DNA of 64,000 nucleotides from SpSt-333 sp040751955 (GCA_040751955.1 JBFMFY010000009.1:1-64000); one strand, 5' to 3'; numbered from the stretch's first letter, positions 52,952 to 62,190 are shown. A program made the numbers and translations. Notes: generated by a model not told the origin, from the letters alone.

Positions 52952-53323
52952 TTGCCTACGATTAATCAACTGGTTAGACTTGGTCGTGAAGACTTAGCGG
53001 TGAAGAGTAAATCTCCTGCGCTCGAAGGGAATCCCCAGAAGCGTGGTGTCTGCACACGTGTATATACGACAACCCCGAAGAAACCGAACTCTGCACTCCG
53101 TAAAGTCGCCCGCGTGAAGTTGACAAATCAGATCGAAGTGACCGCTTATATTCCCGGTGAAGGGCATAATCTTCAAGAGCACTCGATTGTTTTAATTCGC
53201 GGAGGCCGTGTAAAAGATCTTCCGGGCGTTCGTTATCATATTGTGCGAGGAACGCTTGACACTCAGGGTGTTCAGGACCGCAAACAGGGGCGTTCCAAAT
53301 ACGGCGCAAAGAGACCGAAATAA
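52952..53323 (+). CDS. rpsL: 30S ribosomal protein S12
   Basis: A 123-residue S12 of the decoding centre. Starts with TTG at 52952 after GGAGAACGTCG. Streptomycin-region residues are the normal ones: TPKKPNSALRKVA and GGRVKDLPGVRYH. The C-terminus is basic (QGRSKYGAKRPK). First gene of the str operon behind its own promoter. Confidence 0.98.
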   Translation: MPTINQLVRLGREDLAVKSKSPALEGNPQKRGVCTRVYTTTPKKPNSALRKVARVKLTNQIEVTAYIPGEGHNLQEHSIVLIRGGRVKDLPGVRYHIVRGTLDTQGVQDRKQGRSKYGAKRPK

Positions 53324-53342
53324 CGAGGATCAGAAGTAGAAC

Positions 53343-53813
53343 ATGAGAAAAAAAACAGCATCTAAGCGCATTCCATCGGTAGATCCCAAGTATGGGGATT
53401 TACTTATCAACAGATTCATCAGCAATATTATGAAAGATGGTAAAAAGCATCTTGCCCAAACCATTCTCTATAATGCGCTTGATGTTGTTGGTGAACGCGT
53501 AAAGAATCAAAACCCTCTCGATGTTTTCAAAAAGGCAGTAAATAACGTATCTCCCGTGATTGAAATTCGCGCACGGAGAGTTGGCGGAGCAACCTATCAG
53601 GTTCCTACAGAAGTTCGTCCCGAACGGCGAACCGCTCTCGCAATTCGTTGGCTTATCGGCTACGCAAATGAACGTTCGGATAAGTCCATGTCGTTGAAGC
53701 TTGCCGCAGAAATTGTTGCAGCAGCAAACGGCGAAGGTAATGCGGTGAAGAAAAAAGAAGATACACACCGCATGGCAGAAGCGAATAAAGCTTTTGCTCA
53801 CTTTAAGTGGTAA
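53343..53813 (+). CDS. rpsG: 30S ribosomal protein S7
   Basis: A 156-residue S7, primary binder of the 16S 3' major domain. Signatures are RKKTASKRIPSVDPKYGD, LINRFISNIMKDGKK, VEIRARRVGG-type VIEIRARRVGGATYQVP and RRTALAIRWLIGYAN. It starts 19 nt after rpsL. Length is typical and no unusual feature is seen. Confidence 0.98.
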   Translation: MRKKTASKRIPSVDPKYGDLLINRFISNIMKDGKKHLAQTILYNALDVVGERVKNQNPLDVFKKAVNNVSPVIEIRARRVGGATYQVPTEVRPERRTALAIRWLIGYANERSDKSMSLKLAAEIVAAANGEGNAVKKKEDTHRMAEANKAFAHFKW

Positions 53814-53895
53814 TAGTTTTTTAGTCTAATCATATACAATCAGTTTTTCTCTCAGGGAGAACTCTGTAGTTCTGTTTTGAGATCTGGGATCAAGT

Positions 53896-55989
53896 ATGCC
53901 TCGTAAGTATTCATTAGAACGTACGCGCAACATTGGAATTATGGCTCACATCGACGCCGGTAAAACAACGACGACGGAGCGGATTCTGTTTTATACCGGT
54001 GTGTTGCATCGCATGGGCGAAGTGCATGACGGCGGCGCCACTATGGACTGGATGGAGCAGGAAAAAGAGCGAGGCATTACGATCACCTCTGCTGCGACCA
54101 CCTGCTTCTGGAAAGATCATCGCGTCAATATTATTGATACGCCCGGTCACGTAGACTTTACAATCGAAGTTGAACGTTCACTGCGTGTTCTCGATGGTGC
54201 GGTTGCACTGTTCTGTTCTGTTGGCGGCGTTGAACCTCAATCCGAAACGGTGTGGCGTCAAGCTGACAAATATGGTGTTCCGCGCATTGCGTTCGTAAAT
54301 AAGATGGACCGTATCGGCGCCGATTTTCTCGGTGCTGTGCAGATGATGAAAGATCGTCTTGGTGCAAACGCTGTTCCCATCCAGCTGCCTGTTGGACAAG
54401 GGGACATGTTTAAAGGCATCATTGATCTTGTGAAGATGAAGGCGCATGTGTTCCATGATCATTCTAACGGCATGACGTGGGATGAGATTGAAATTCCGCA
54501 TGACTTGCAGGCACAAGCTGCAGAGTATCGTACAAAAATGCTCGAAGCAGTCTCCGATGAGGACGACACGCTTCTCGAAAAATACCTTGAGGGAAAAGAG
54601 ATCACCGAAAAAGAAATTATTGACGTCCTCCGCCGTGCATGTTTGAAAGTATCAATCGTGCCTGTGCTTTGCGGTTCTTCATTCAAGAACAAGGGTGTAC
54701 AGATGCTGCTTGATTCGGTTGTGAACTTCCTTCCGTCGCCGCTTGATATTCAGGGGGGAGTGATCACCGGGCATCATCCGAACATGAAGGACACTGTTTC
54801 CCGCAAAGTGGCAGATAATGAAAAATTCACTGCGCTTGCTTTCAAGATTATGACCGACCCGTATGTGGGACGGTTGACGTTTTTCCGCGTGTACAGCGGA
54901 ACGGTGAAAGCCGGCTCATATCTTTACAATTCAACCAGTGATAAAAAAGAGCGTATCGGTCGCGTGCTTCGTATGCATGCGAACCATCGCGAAGATGTCG
55001 ATGAAGGATATGCCGGGGATATTCTGGCTGCGATCGGCTTTAAGAACACGCGCACAGGTGATACGTTGTGCGGCGAGGACGATCCGATCATTCTCGAAAA
55101 AATGGTATTTCCGGAACCGGTTATTCATCAGGCAATCGAACCGAAAACAAAAGCCGATCAGGAGAAACTCGGCGAAGCTCTTTCAAAACTTGCCGAAGAA
55201 GATCCGACATTTCGTGTTTCCACAAATCATGAAACCGGGCAAACGATCATCGGCGGAATGGGTGAGTTGCACCTTGAAATTATCGTCGATCGCATGAAGC
55301 GCGAATTCAAAGTTGAAGCGAACGTCGGTAAACCGCAGGTTGCATACAAAGAAACCATCCGCAAAAAAGTTACAGCAGAAGGAAAATTTGTTCGTCAGTC
55401 TGGCGGTAAAGGACAGTACGGTCACGTCTGGATTGACCTCGAACCAAACGAAAAAGGAAAAGGGTACGAATTCGAAGATGCTATTGTTGGCGGCGTTATT
55501 CCGCGCGAATTTATTAAACCCGTTTCCGCAGGAATTCAGGAGGCGTTGAAAAACGGCATCCTCGCCGGATATCCGGTGGAAGATGTGAAAGTGCGGCTGT
55601 TTGATGGTTCGTACCACGATGTTGATTCGTCCGAAATGGCGTTCAAGATCGCGGGTTCGATGGCATTCCAGGAAGGTGCACGCAAAGCAGATCCGGTCAT
55701 TCTCGAACCGATTATGGCTGTCGAAGTTGTGACACCGGAAGATTACCTTGGCGATGTCATGGGAGATCTCAATTCGCGACGCGGCAAGATCGAGGGGATC
55801 AATCCGCGTAAAGATGCACAGGTCATTAAAGCGATGGTGCCGCTGTCCGAGATGTTCGGCTATGCGACGCAGCTGCGCTCAATGACGCAGGGTCGTGCGC
55901 TCTATACCATGCAATTCGATCACTATGACGAGACACCGAGATCGATATCCGATCAGATCATCGAAAAAGTAAAAGGCAAAGGCAACTAG
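53896..55989 (+). CDS. fusA: Elongation factor G
   Basis: A 697-residue translocase. G-domain motifs: AHIDAGKTTTTERIL (G1), RGITITSAATT (G2), DTPGHVDFT (G3), NKMDRIGADF (G4) and CGSSFKNKGVQ (G5 region). Domain IV has GQYGHVWIDLEP and GVIPREFIKPV; domain V includes PIMAVEVVTPEDYLGDVMGD. It is a complete translational EF-G1-type protein encoded in the str operon. Confidence 0.98.
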   Translation: MPRKYSLERTRNIGIMAHIDAGKTTTTERILFYTGVLHRMGEVHDGGATMDWMEQEKERGITITSAATTCFWKDHRVNIIDTPGHVDFTIEVERSLRVLDGAVALFCSVGGVEPQSETVWRQADKYGVPRIAFVNKMDRIGADFLGAVQMMKDRLGANAVPIQLPVGQGDMFKGIIDLVKMKAHVFHDHSNGMTWDEIEIPHDLQAQAAEYRTKMLEAVSDEDDTLLEKYLEGKEITEKEIIDVLRRACLKVSIVPVLCGSSFKNKGVQMLLDSVVNFLPSPLDIQGGVITGHHPNMKDTVSRKVADNEKFTALAFKIMTDPYVGRLTFFRVYSGTVKAGSYLYNSTSDKKERIGRVLRMHANHREDVDEGYAGDILAAIGFKNTRTGDTLCGEDDPIILEKMVFPEPVIHQAIEPKTKADQEKLGEALSKLAEEDPTFRVSTNHETGQTIIGGMGELHLEIIVDRMKREFKVEANVGKPQVAYKETIRKKVTAEGKFVRQSGGKGQYGHVWIDLEPNEKGKGYEFEDAIVGGVIPREFIKPVSAGIQEALKNGILAGYPVEDVKVRLFDGSYHDVDSSEMAFKIAGSMAFQEGARKADPVILEPIMAVEVVTPEDYLGDVMGDLNSRRGKIEGINPRKDAQVIKAMVPLSEMFGYATQLRSMTQGRALYTMQFDHYDETPRSISDQIIEKVKGKGN

Positions 55990-56048
55990 TTTTAATTCAG
56001 GAATTTTGAAGAAGCAAACAATCACAATCAACACAAGGAGAAATCCTC

Positions 56049-57254
56049 ATGGCAAAAGAAAAATTTGACCGCAGCAAGCCGCACGTGAACGTCGGAACAA
56101 TCGGCCACGTTGACCACGGCAAAACATCACTGACCGCAGCAATCACAATGACGATGTCATTGAAAGGTCTCTCAACGATCCGTACGTTCGATTCGATCGA
56201 TAACGCTCCTGAAGAGCGAGAACGTGGTATCACTATTGCGACTGCACATGTCGAATATTCGACAGACAAGCGTCACTACGCACACGTTGATTGCCCTGGC
56301 CACGCTGACTATGTGAAGAACATGATCACCGGCGCGGCTCAAATGGACGGTGCCATCCTTGTCGTTGCCGGAACAGACGGACCGATGCCGCAGACACGCG
56401 AGCACATTCTGCTTGCGCGTCAGGTCGGCGTTCCGCGTATCGTTGTGTTCTTGAACAAAGTTGATATTTCCGATCCTGAGTTGCTGGATCTCGTCGAAAT
56501 GGAATTGCGTGAGTTACTCACGTCGTACCAGTTCCCCGGCAACGACATTCCGATCATCCGTGGTTCAGCAACAAAAGCACTCGAAGCGTTTGCAGCAGGC
56601 AAGCCGGTGACGGATCCCGCTTTCAAACCGATTCTCGATTTGATGGATGCTGTCGATACCTACATTCCCGAACCGCAGCGCGATGTTGATAAGCCGTTCC
56701 TGATGCCGATCGAAGACGTTTTCTCGATCACCGGTCGCGGAACCGTTGGTACGGGCCGTGTAGAAAAAGGACGTGCAAAAGTCGGTGACGAAATTGAGAT
56801 CGTCGGTCTCGGCGCACATAAGAAATCGGTCATCACCGGTGCAGAAATGTTCCGCAAGGAATTGGATGAAGTTGTTGCGGGCGATAACGCAGGATTGTTG
56901 CTCCGCGGTGTTGAAAAGAACGAACTTGAACGCGGTATGGTTCTTGCAAAACCGGGTTCCATCACCCCTCACAAGAAATTCACCGCACAGGTGTACGTGT
57001 TGAAGAAAGAAGAAGGTGGACGCCACACGCCGTTCGTGAACGGATATCGTCCTCAATTCTATTTCCGTACAACCGATGTTACCGGTGTTGTGTCATTGCC
57101 GACGGGCGTTGAAATGGTTATGCCCGGCGACAACGTGGATAATATGTCAATTGAGTTGATCTCCACGATTGCAATGGACGAGGGACTCCGTTTCGCTATC
57201 CGCGAAGGGGGACGCACTGTCGGTTCCGGCGTTGTTACAAAGATCATCGAGTAA
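56049..57254 (+). CDS. tuf: Elongation factor Tu
   Basis: A 401-residue EF-Tu delivering aminoacyl-tRNA to the ribosome. G motifs: GHVDHGKTSLT, RGITIATAHVEY, DCPGHADYVKNM, NKVDISD and GSATKAL. Domain II/III blocks are GRGTVGTGRVEKG, HKKFTAQVYVLKKEEGGRH and the C-terminal REGGRTVGSGVVTKIIE. It is the only tuf in the window; the second tuf that many bacteria hold near tRNA-Trp/secE is absent there. Confidence 0.98.
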   Translation: MAKEKFDRSKPHVNVGTIGHVDHGKTSLTAAITMTMSLKGLSTIRTFDSIDNAPEERERGITIATAHVEYSTDKRHYAHVDCPGHADYVKNMITGAAQMDGAILVVAGTDGPMPQTREHILLARQVGVPRIVVFLNKVDISDPELLDLVEMELRELLTSYQFPGNDIPIIRGSATKALEAFAAGKPVTDPAFKPILDLMDAVDTYIPEPQRDVDKPFLMPIEDVFSITGRGTVGTGRVEKGRAKVGDEIEIVGLGAHKKSVITGAEMFRKELDEVVAGDNAGLLLRGVEKNELERGMVLAKPGSITPHKKFTAQVYVLKKEEGGRHTPFVNGYRPQFYFRTTDVTGVVSLPTGVEMVMPGDNVDNMSIELISTIAMDEGLRFAIREGGRTVGSGVVTKIIE

Positions 57255-57262
57255 TATTTTTG

Positions 57263-57294
57263 GCAGGTCGCCTCTAAGGGCGACCTGCTCTTTA
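57263..57294 (+). terminator. Attenuator-like hairpin between tuf and rpsJ
   Basis: GCAGGTCGCC (57263-57272) pairs with GGCGACCTGC (57279-57288), followed by TCTTTATC. The rpsJ ribosome site (AGGAGAAGAACA) begins only a few bases later, so the structure may separate tuf from the S10 cluster or control read-through. Confidence 0.55.
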
Positions 57295-57308
57295 TCAGGA
57301 GAAGAACA

Positions 57309-57617
57309 TTGGCTGGTCAGAAAATACGAATCAAGTTGCGCTCGTACGATCATAACCTGATCGACAAGTCCGCAGAGAAGATTATTAAGACTGTGAAATC
57401 AACTGGTGCAGTCGTTTCCGGTCCGATCCCGCTTCCGACAAAGCGGTCAGTCTTTACGGTGAACAGATCTCCTCACGTCGATAAGAAGTCGCGCGAGCAA
57501 TTCGAGATTAAAGCACACAAACGGCTGATTGATATCCTCTCGTCCGGGTCGAAGACGGTGGATGCGCTCATGAAGCTCGATCTGCCTGCCGGTGTCGATG
57601 TGGAAATTAAAGTGTAA
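57309..57617 (+). CDS. rpsJ: 30S ribosomal protein S10
   Basis: A 102-residue S10 (also NusE). TTG start at 57309. Signatures are AGQKIRIKLRSYDHNLIDKSA, GPIPLPTKRSVFTVNRSPHVDKKSR and FEIKAHKRLIDI. Together with NusG from this same window it can form the transcription-translation bridge. It heads the S10 cluster. Confidence 0.98.
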   Translation: MAGQKIRIKLRSYDHNLIDKSAEKIIKTVKSTGAVVSGPIPLPTKRSVFTVNRSPHVDKKSREQFEIKAHKRLIDILSSGSKTVDALMKLDLPAGVDVEIKV

Positions 57618-57690
57618 GCAGCTTCCGCTGCCGGATAACGGGCACCAACGTTCAAAAAAGTTTACGATTGTTCTCAAGGAGAATATACCT

Positions 57691-58314
57691 GTGAGTGGAA
57701 TTTTAGGAAAAAAGATTGGCATGACAAGTGTCTATGACGATAACGGCGTCGCAGTACCATGCACCGTTATTGAAGCAGGACCATGTTACGTCACTCAAGT
57801 TCGCACAAAAGATAAAGACGGCTACGATGCTGTACAGCTCGGTTACGACGAGAAACCGGAACGCCTGCTGAACAAACCGCTGAAAGGTCATTTTGCGAAA
57901 GCGGGCGCCAAAGCGCTCCGTCTTCTTCGCGAATTCAAAAACTTCAACGGAATGAAATTGGAACTCGGCCAGGAGCTTCGCGTCGATGCCGTATTTGCAA
58001 AAGGCGATTCGGTCGATGTGACGGCGCGTTCCAAAGGACGCGGCTTTCAAGGTGTCGTGAAGCGCCACCACTTCGGCGGCGTCGGCATGACTACGCACGG
58101 CCAATCGGATCGCGTACGCGCTCCCGGATCCATCGGCGGTTCGTCGTATCCTTCACGCGTGTTTAAAGGCATGCGTATGGCTGGAAGAATGGGTTTTGAC
58201 AACGTAACGGTGAAGAATTTGACTGTGTTAAAAGTGATTCCCGAATCGAATCTGATCCTCGTTAAAGGATCGATTCCCGGCGCAAAGAATACCTACGTCA
58301 CCATAACGAAATAA
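57691..58314 (+). CDS. rplC: 50S ribosomal protein L3
   Basis: A 207-residue L3. The GTG at 57691, behind AAGGAGAATATACCT, starts the canonical SGILGKKIGMTSVYDD; longer in-frame starts at 57592 overlap rpsJ and add unrelated residues. Signature segments are KGRGFQGVVKRHHFGG and THGQSDRVRAPGSIGG, the loop reaching toward the peptidyl transferase centre. Confidence 0.97.
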   Translation: MSGILGKKIGMTSVYDDNGVAVPCTVIEAGPCYVTQVRTKDKDGYDAVQLGYDEKPERLLNKPLKGHFAKAGAKALRLLREFKNFNGMKLELGQELRVDAVFAKGDSVDVTARSKGRGFQGVVKRHHFGGVGMTTHGQSDRVRAPGSIGGSSYPSRVFKGMRMAGRMGFDNVTVKNLTVLKVIPESNLILVKGSIPGAKNTYVTITK

Positions 58315-58336
58315 CCGACTGTAGAAAGCATCCGAT

Positions 58337-58966
58337 ATGAAACTCGATGTCCTGAAAAAAGACGGAACGAAGAACGGCGAAACGATAGAGTTAAAGCCGG
58401 ACATTTTTGAAATTGAACCGAACGATCATGCGATCTACCAGGCGGTCCGTTCCTACTGGGCGAATCAGCGCCAGGGAACGCACAAAGTAAAACCGCGCAA
58501 CGAGGTCCGTGGCGGCGGCAAAAAACCGTTCTCGCAAAAGAAAACCGGACGCGCACGGCAAGGTACAGGTCGTTCTCCATTGATGCCGGGTGGCGGTTCG
58601 ATCTTCGGTCCGACACCGCATGATTATGTGGTGAAACTTCCTGCAAAAGTAAAACGTCTTGCACGCAAATCTGCATGGTCGTACAAGGCAAAAGACGGAC
58701 AAATTGTGATCGTCGAAGATTTTTCACTCGACGCACCGAAGACAAAAGAGATGGTGACGATCCTGAAAGCGCTGCAGGTGAATCAGAAAAAAGTGCTCTT
58801 CTTGACTCCGGCAACGGATATGAACATGCTGAAATCGGGACGCAATATTCCCACACTGAATGTGCTCGAAGCGGCAAAAGCATCTACGTACGACATTCTC
58901 AACAACAATGTCGTTGTCTTAACCAAGAGCAGCGTTGATGTCATTAATAAAACATTTGCAAACTAA
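58337..58966 (+). CDS. rplD: 50S ribosomal protein L4
   Basis: A 209-residue L4. The extended loop that lines the exit tunnel is clear (KPRNEVRGGGKKPFSQKKTG and RARQGTGRSPLMPGGGSIFGP). The C-terminal globular part contains DILNNNVVVLTKSSVDVI. It starts 22 nt after rplC. In gamma-proteobacteria L4 represses this operon; no comparable leader was recognised here. Confidence 0.97.
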   Translation: MKLDVLKKDGTKNGETIELKPDIFEIEPNDHAIYQAVRSYWANQRQGTHKVKPRNEVRGGGKKPFSQKKTGRARQGTGRSPLMPGGGSIFGPTPHDYVVKLPAKVKRLARKSAWSYKAKDGQIVIVEDFSLDAPKTKEMVTILKALQVNQKKVLFLTPATDMNMLKSGRNIPTLNVLEAAKASTYDILNNNVVVLTKSSVDVINKTFAN

Positions 58967-58988
58967 CTGAACAGCGGCGGAAATCATC

Positions 58989-59276
58989 ATGGGTATCTTA
59001 ATTCAACCATTACTGACCGAAAAGATGACGGAACTGGCATCAACACGCCAGTACGCCTTCAAAGTCGATCAGGCGGCAAACAAAATTGAAATCGCACGCG
59101 CCGTGGAAAAGAAATTCAATGTGAACGTTACCAGTGTGCGCACGTTGATCGTCAAGGGAAAAGTAAAAACACAATTGACACGCCGCGGACGTGTTGAAGG
59201 CAGGAAGGGCGATTGGAAGAAAGCGATCGTCACTCTTAAAGACGGTCAAACCATTGATTTTTTGGCAACAGTGTAA
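58989..59276 (+). CDS. rplW: 50S ribosomal protein L23
   Basis: A 95-residue L23 at the exit-tunnel mouth, docking site for trigger factor and SRP. Signatures are LIQPLLTEKMTELAS, YAFKVDQAANKIEIARAVE and FNVNVTSVRTLIVKGK. The C-terminal half WKKAIVTLKDGQTIDF is normal. Length is typical. Confidence 0.97.
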   Translation: MGILIQPLLTEKMTELASTRQYAFKVDQAANKIEIARAVEKKFNVNVTSVRTLIVKGKVKTQLTRRGRVEGRKGDWKKAIVTLKDGQTIDFLATV

Positions 59277-59291
59277 CGGGAAGAACAGGAT

Positions 59292-60125
59292 ATGGCACTT
59301 CGTAAATTAAAACCAACGACGGCGGCAACTCGATTCTACTCGATTGCAACGTATGAAGAGATCACAAAATCAAAACCTGAGAAATCTCTTCTCGAGAAGA
59401 TTACCAAGTCCGGCGGACGGAACAGTCACGGTCATGTGACCTCGCGTCATCGCGGCGGCGGACACAAACGCCGGTATCGTGTTATCGATTTTAAGCGCGA
59501 CAAGAGGAATATCGAAGGAAAGATTACCAGTATTGAGTACGATCCGAATCGTTCATGTTACATCGCGCTCGTCCAATATCCTGATGGTGAAAAAAGATAC
59601 ATTCTGGCTCCCGAAGGATTAAAGGTCGGTGCAAAGATCATTGCGGGAGAGAACATTGAACCGAATCTCGGATATGCATTGCCGTTGAAAGCGATCCCCG
59701 TGAATACGATGGTTCACAATATTGAATTGAAAGCCGGAAAAGGGGGACAGATCGCACGGAGTGCAGGCAACTATGCAACAGTGCAAGCGAAAGAAGGAGA
59801 TTTTGTGCTGTTAAAATTCCCTTCGGGCGAATCACGCAATGTCCATGCGAATTGTTATGCGACCGTCGGTCAACTCGGCAACCTCGATCATGAAAATATC
59901 AGTTTGGGTAAAGCGGGCCGCTCGCGCTGGCTCGGCATCCGTCCGCACACGCGCGGTATGGTGATGAATCCTGTGGATCATCCGATGGGGGGCGGTCAAG
60001 GAAAATCAAAAGGCGGGGGCGGCTGGCAGCATCCGCGCAGTCCGTGGGGTCAGTTGTCCAAAGGATTGAAGACACGAAAGCATAAGAAGCAATCAAGTAA
60101 ATACATTGTCAAGCGTCGTAAGTAA
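59292..60125 (+). CDS. rplB: 50S ribosomal protein L2
   Basis: A 277-residue L2, needed for subunit joining and peptidyl transfer. Signatures are SGGRNSHGHVTSRHRGGGHK and YRVIDFKRDK, then NPVDHPMGGGQGKSKGG with the conserved His near the peptidyl transferase centre. The basic tail is KTRKHKKQSSKYIVKRRK. Complete. Confidence 0.98.
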   Translation: MALRKLKPTTAATRFYSIATYEEITKSKPEKSLLEKITKSGGRNSHGHVTSRHRGGGHKRRYRVIDFKRDKRNIEGKITSIEYDPNRSCYIALVQYPDGEKRYILAPEGLKVGAKIIAGENIEPNLGYALPLKAIPVNTMVHNIELKAGKGGQIARSAGNYATVQAKEGDFVLLKFPSGESRNVHANCYATVGQLGNLDHENISLGKAGRSRWLGIRPHTRGMVMNPVDHPMGGGQGKSKGGGGWQHPRSPWGQLSKGLKTRKHKKQSSKYIVKRRK

Positions 60126-60133
60126 TTTCATTC

Positions 60134-60166
60134 AACCTTGCAAGGGTTCCAATCATTCGCAAGGTT
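60134..60166 (+). promoter_or_regulatory. Hairpin between rplB and rpsS
   Basis: AACCTTGC (60134-60141) pairs with GCAAGGTT (60159-60166) around a 17-nt loop. There is no T-run. It is probably an mRNA structure or processing site inside the cluster. Confidence 0.4.
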
Positions 60167-60186
60167 AGTAAGTTAAAGAGAGCACT

Positions 60187-60465
60187 ATGAGTCGTTCACT
60201 CAAAAAAGGTCCATACATCGATTTGCGCTTGCTGCAGAAAGTGGAAGCGCTGAACAAGACAAATAAAAAGCAGGTGATCAAAACCTGGTCCCGCGCATGC
60301 ACCATTCCGCCGGAGTTTGTCGGGCATACGTTCGCCGTACACAACGGGAACAAGTTCATTCCTGTCTATATTCAGGAAGCGATGGTAGGACACAAGCTTG
60401 GTGAATTTGCACCGACTCGAATTTTCCGCGGACATCCCGGATTAAAAACCGAAGCCGCAGCATAA
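60187..60465 (+). CDS. rpsS: 30S ribosomal protein S19
   Basis: A 92-residue S19 of the 30S head. Signatures are SRSLKKGPYIDLRLL, IKTWSRACTIPPEFVGHTF and VHNGNKFIPVYI, then LGEFAPTRIFRGH. Normal length; it is preceded by AAAGAGAGCACT. Confidence 0.98.
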   Translation: MSRSLKKGPYIDLRLLQKVEALNKTNKKQVIKTWSRACTIPPEFVGHTFAVHNGNKFIPVYIQEAMVGHKLGEFAPTRIFRGHPGLKTEAAA

Positions 60466-60491
60466 ACAGAAATTTTTGGAGATGATAGTAC

Positions 60492-60845
60492 ATGGAAGCA
60501 CGAGCAGTCAACCGTTATGTAGGAACCTCACCGCGCAAAATGCGGATCATCATCGATCTCATCCGCGGCAAGTCGGTCGGTGAAGCGATGAATATCCTTC
60601 ACTTCCAGCCGAAACATGCGGCAAAGGATGCGGAGAAAGTTCTCCGCTCTGCGGTGTCGAATTTTCAGAACAAAGATGCGAACGCCGGCGTCAGCACTGA
60701 AGACCTGTATGTGAAAGAAGTGTTCGTAAACGGCGGACCGCAAATGAAGCGTATTCTTCCCGCACCGATGGGAAGGGCGTACCGTATGATCAAACGGTCG
60801 CACCATTTGACAATTATTGTCGATCAACGGAAATCAAAAAAATAA
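60492..60845 (+). CDS. rplV: 50S ribosomal protein L22
   Basis: A 117-residue L22. Signatures are YVGTSPRKMRIIIDLIRGKSV and KDAEKVLRSAVSNFQNK; the tunnel hairpin spans GGPQMKRILPAPMGRAYRM and ends RSHHLTIIVDQRK. The macrolide-related hairpin shows no deletion. Confidence 0.97.
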   Translation: MEARAVNRYVGTSPRKMRIIIDLIRGKSVGEAMNILHFQPKHAAKDAEKVLRSAVSNFQNKDANAGVSTEDLYVKEVFVNGGPQMKRILPAPMGRAYRMIKRSHHLTIIVDQRKSKK

Positions 60846-60863
60846 TTCAGTTCAGGAGATACT

Positions 60864-61508
60864 TTGGGACAAAAGATTAATCCGACAGGATTGCGTTTAG
60901 GAATCATCAAGACCTGGGATTCAAACTGGTACGATGATAAAAGCTTTGCAGACAAATTGCTCGAAGACCACAATGTTCGCAATTACCTCCGCAGCCGATT
61001 GAAGAAGGCGGGAGTATCGAAAATCCAGATTGAGCGGACACCGAAGAATGCACGCGTTACCATCCACACATCCCGTCCCGGTGTTGTGATTGGAAAAAGC
61101 GGCAAAGAGATCACACAGCTGGAAGAAGAACTGAAGAAGATCACGAACAAGGAAGTGAAGATTCTTATTAATGAGATCAAGCGCCCCGAACTCGACGCAG
61201 CGCTCGTTGCGGAAAACATTGCGGCGCAACTCGAAGGGCGTATCGCATTCCGCCGAGCCATGAAACAAGCGATCACCGCTGCGATGAGAATGGGCGCAGA
61301 AGGAATTCGCGTTAAGTGCGGCGGTCGTTTAGGCGGCGCTGAAATTGCGCGCACAGAGCAATATAAAGAAGGGCGCATTCCGCTGCACACGCTTCGTGCA
61401 GATATCGATTATGCACATGCCGAAGCGGCGACGATCTACGGAAAGATCGGCGTGAAAGTGTGGATCTGCAAAGGGGAGGTTCTCGAAAAAGTTGGACGCG
61501 GACAATAA
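60864..61508 (+). CDS. rpsC: 30S ribosomal protein S3
   Basis: A 214-residue S3 at the mRNA entry. TTG start at 60864 after TTCAGGAGATACT. The KH domain has TIHTSRPGVVIGKSGKEI (GxxG loop), and the C-domain has GIRVKCGGRLGGAEIARTEQ and LRADIDYAHAEAATIYGKIG. Complete. Confidence 0.98.
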   Translation: MGQKINPTGLRLGIIKTWDSNWYDDKSFADKLLEDHNVRNYLRSRLKKAGVSKIQIERTPKNARVTIHTSRPGVVIGKSGKEITQLEEELKKITNKEVKILINEIKRPELDAALVAENIAAQLEGRIAFRRAMKQAITAAMRMGAEGIRVKCGGRLGGAEIARTEQYKEGRIPLHTLRADIDYAHAEAATIYGKIGVKVWICKGEVLEKVGRGQ

Positions 61509-61529
61509 CTGTAACCGGAGTTTTGAACT

Positions 61530-61949
61530 ATGTTAATGCCAAAAAGAGTAAAGTTTAGAAGAGCACAACGCGGACGCATGAAAGGGGCTGCAACACGAGG
61601 TGCATCCGTTGCATTCGGCGATTACGGATTGAAAGCAATGGAGCCGGGATGGATCTCAGCCCGCCAGATTGAAGCGGCGCGCGTTGCGTTGACCCGCTTG
61701 ATGAAGCGCGAAGGAAAAGTCTGGATCCGGATATTCCCCGATAAGCCGGTGTCAAAGAAACCTGCTGAAACACGTATGGGAAGCGGTAAAGGTGCGCCGG
61801 AGTTTTGGGTTGCCGTTGTGAAACCCGGACGCATTATGTTCGAAGTCGGAGGAATCCGGAAAGAGATGGCACAGGAAGCATTGGCGCTTGCATCGCACAA
61901 ACTTCCGATCAAAACACGATTTGTATCACGCATAGATTTGGTTGCGTAA
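61530..61949 (+). CDS. rplP: 50S ribosomal protein L16
   Basis: A 139-residue L16 near the A-site tRNA elbow. Signatures are PKRVKFRRAQRGRMKG, GLKAMEPGWISARQIEAAR, RIFPDKPVSKKPAETRMGSG and GKGAPEFWVAVVKPGRIMFE. A second in-frame ATG two codons on (61536) gives the more usual MPKRVKF start. Confidence 0.97.
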   Translation: MLMPKRVKFRRAQRGRMKGAATRGASVAFGDYGLKAMEPGWISARQIEAARVALTRLMKREGKVWIRIFPDKPVSKKPAETRMGSGKGAPEFWVAVVKPGRIMFEVGGIRKEMAQEALALASHKLPIKTRFVSRIDLVA

Positions 61950-61959
61950 GGAGCGAGAC

Positions 61960-62175
61960 ATGAAATCACACGAACTGAGACAATTGACCGATGATGAACT
62001 CGCAAAACGCATCGAAGAGAACAAAGAATCACTGGCAACGATGAAATTCCAGAAGGTGACCAGTCAGGTCGAGAATACATCGAAGTTTACTTTGCTTCGC
62101 AAGGATATCGCCCGCATGAAGACGATCCTGCGCGAACGACAATTATCCAAACCAAAAATTGCTGCTCAGCAATAA
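61960..62175 (+). CDS. rpmC: 50S ribosomal protein L29
   Basis: A 71-residue two-helix protein at the tunnel exit. Start at 61960 (KSHELRQLTDDELAKRIEE) behind AAGGAGCGAGAC, only 10 nt after rplP stops. The second helix FTLLRKDIARMKTILRERQ is typical. Confidence 0.95.
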   Translation: MKSHELRQLTDDELAKRIEENKESLATMKFQKVTSQVENTSKFTLLRKDIARMKTILRERQLSKPKIAAQQ

Positions 62176-62190
62176 TTGTTAAGAGGAATG

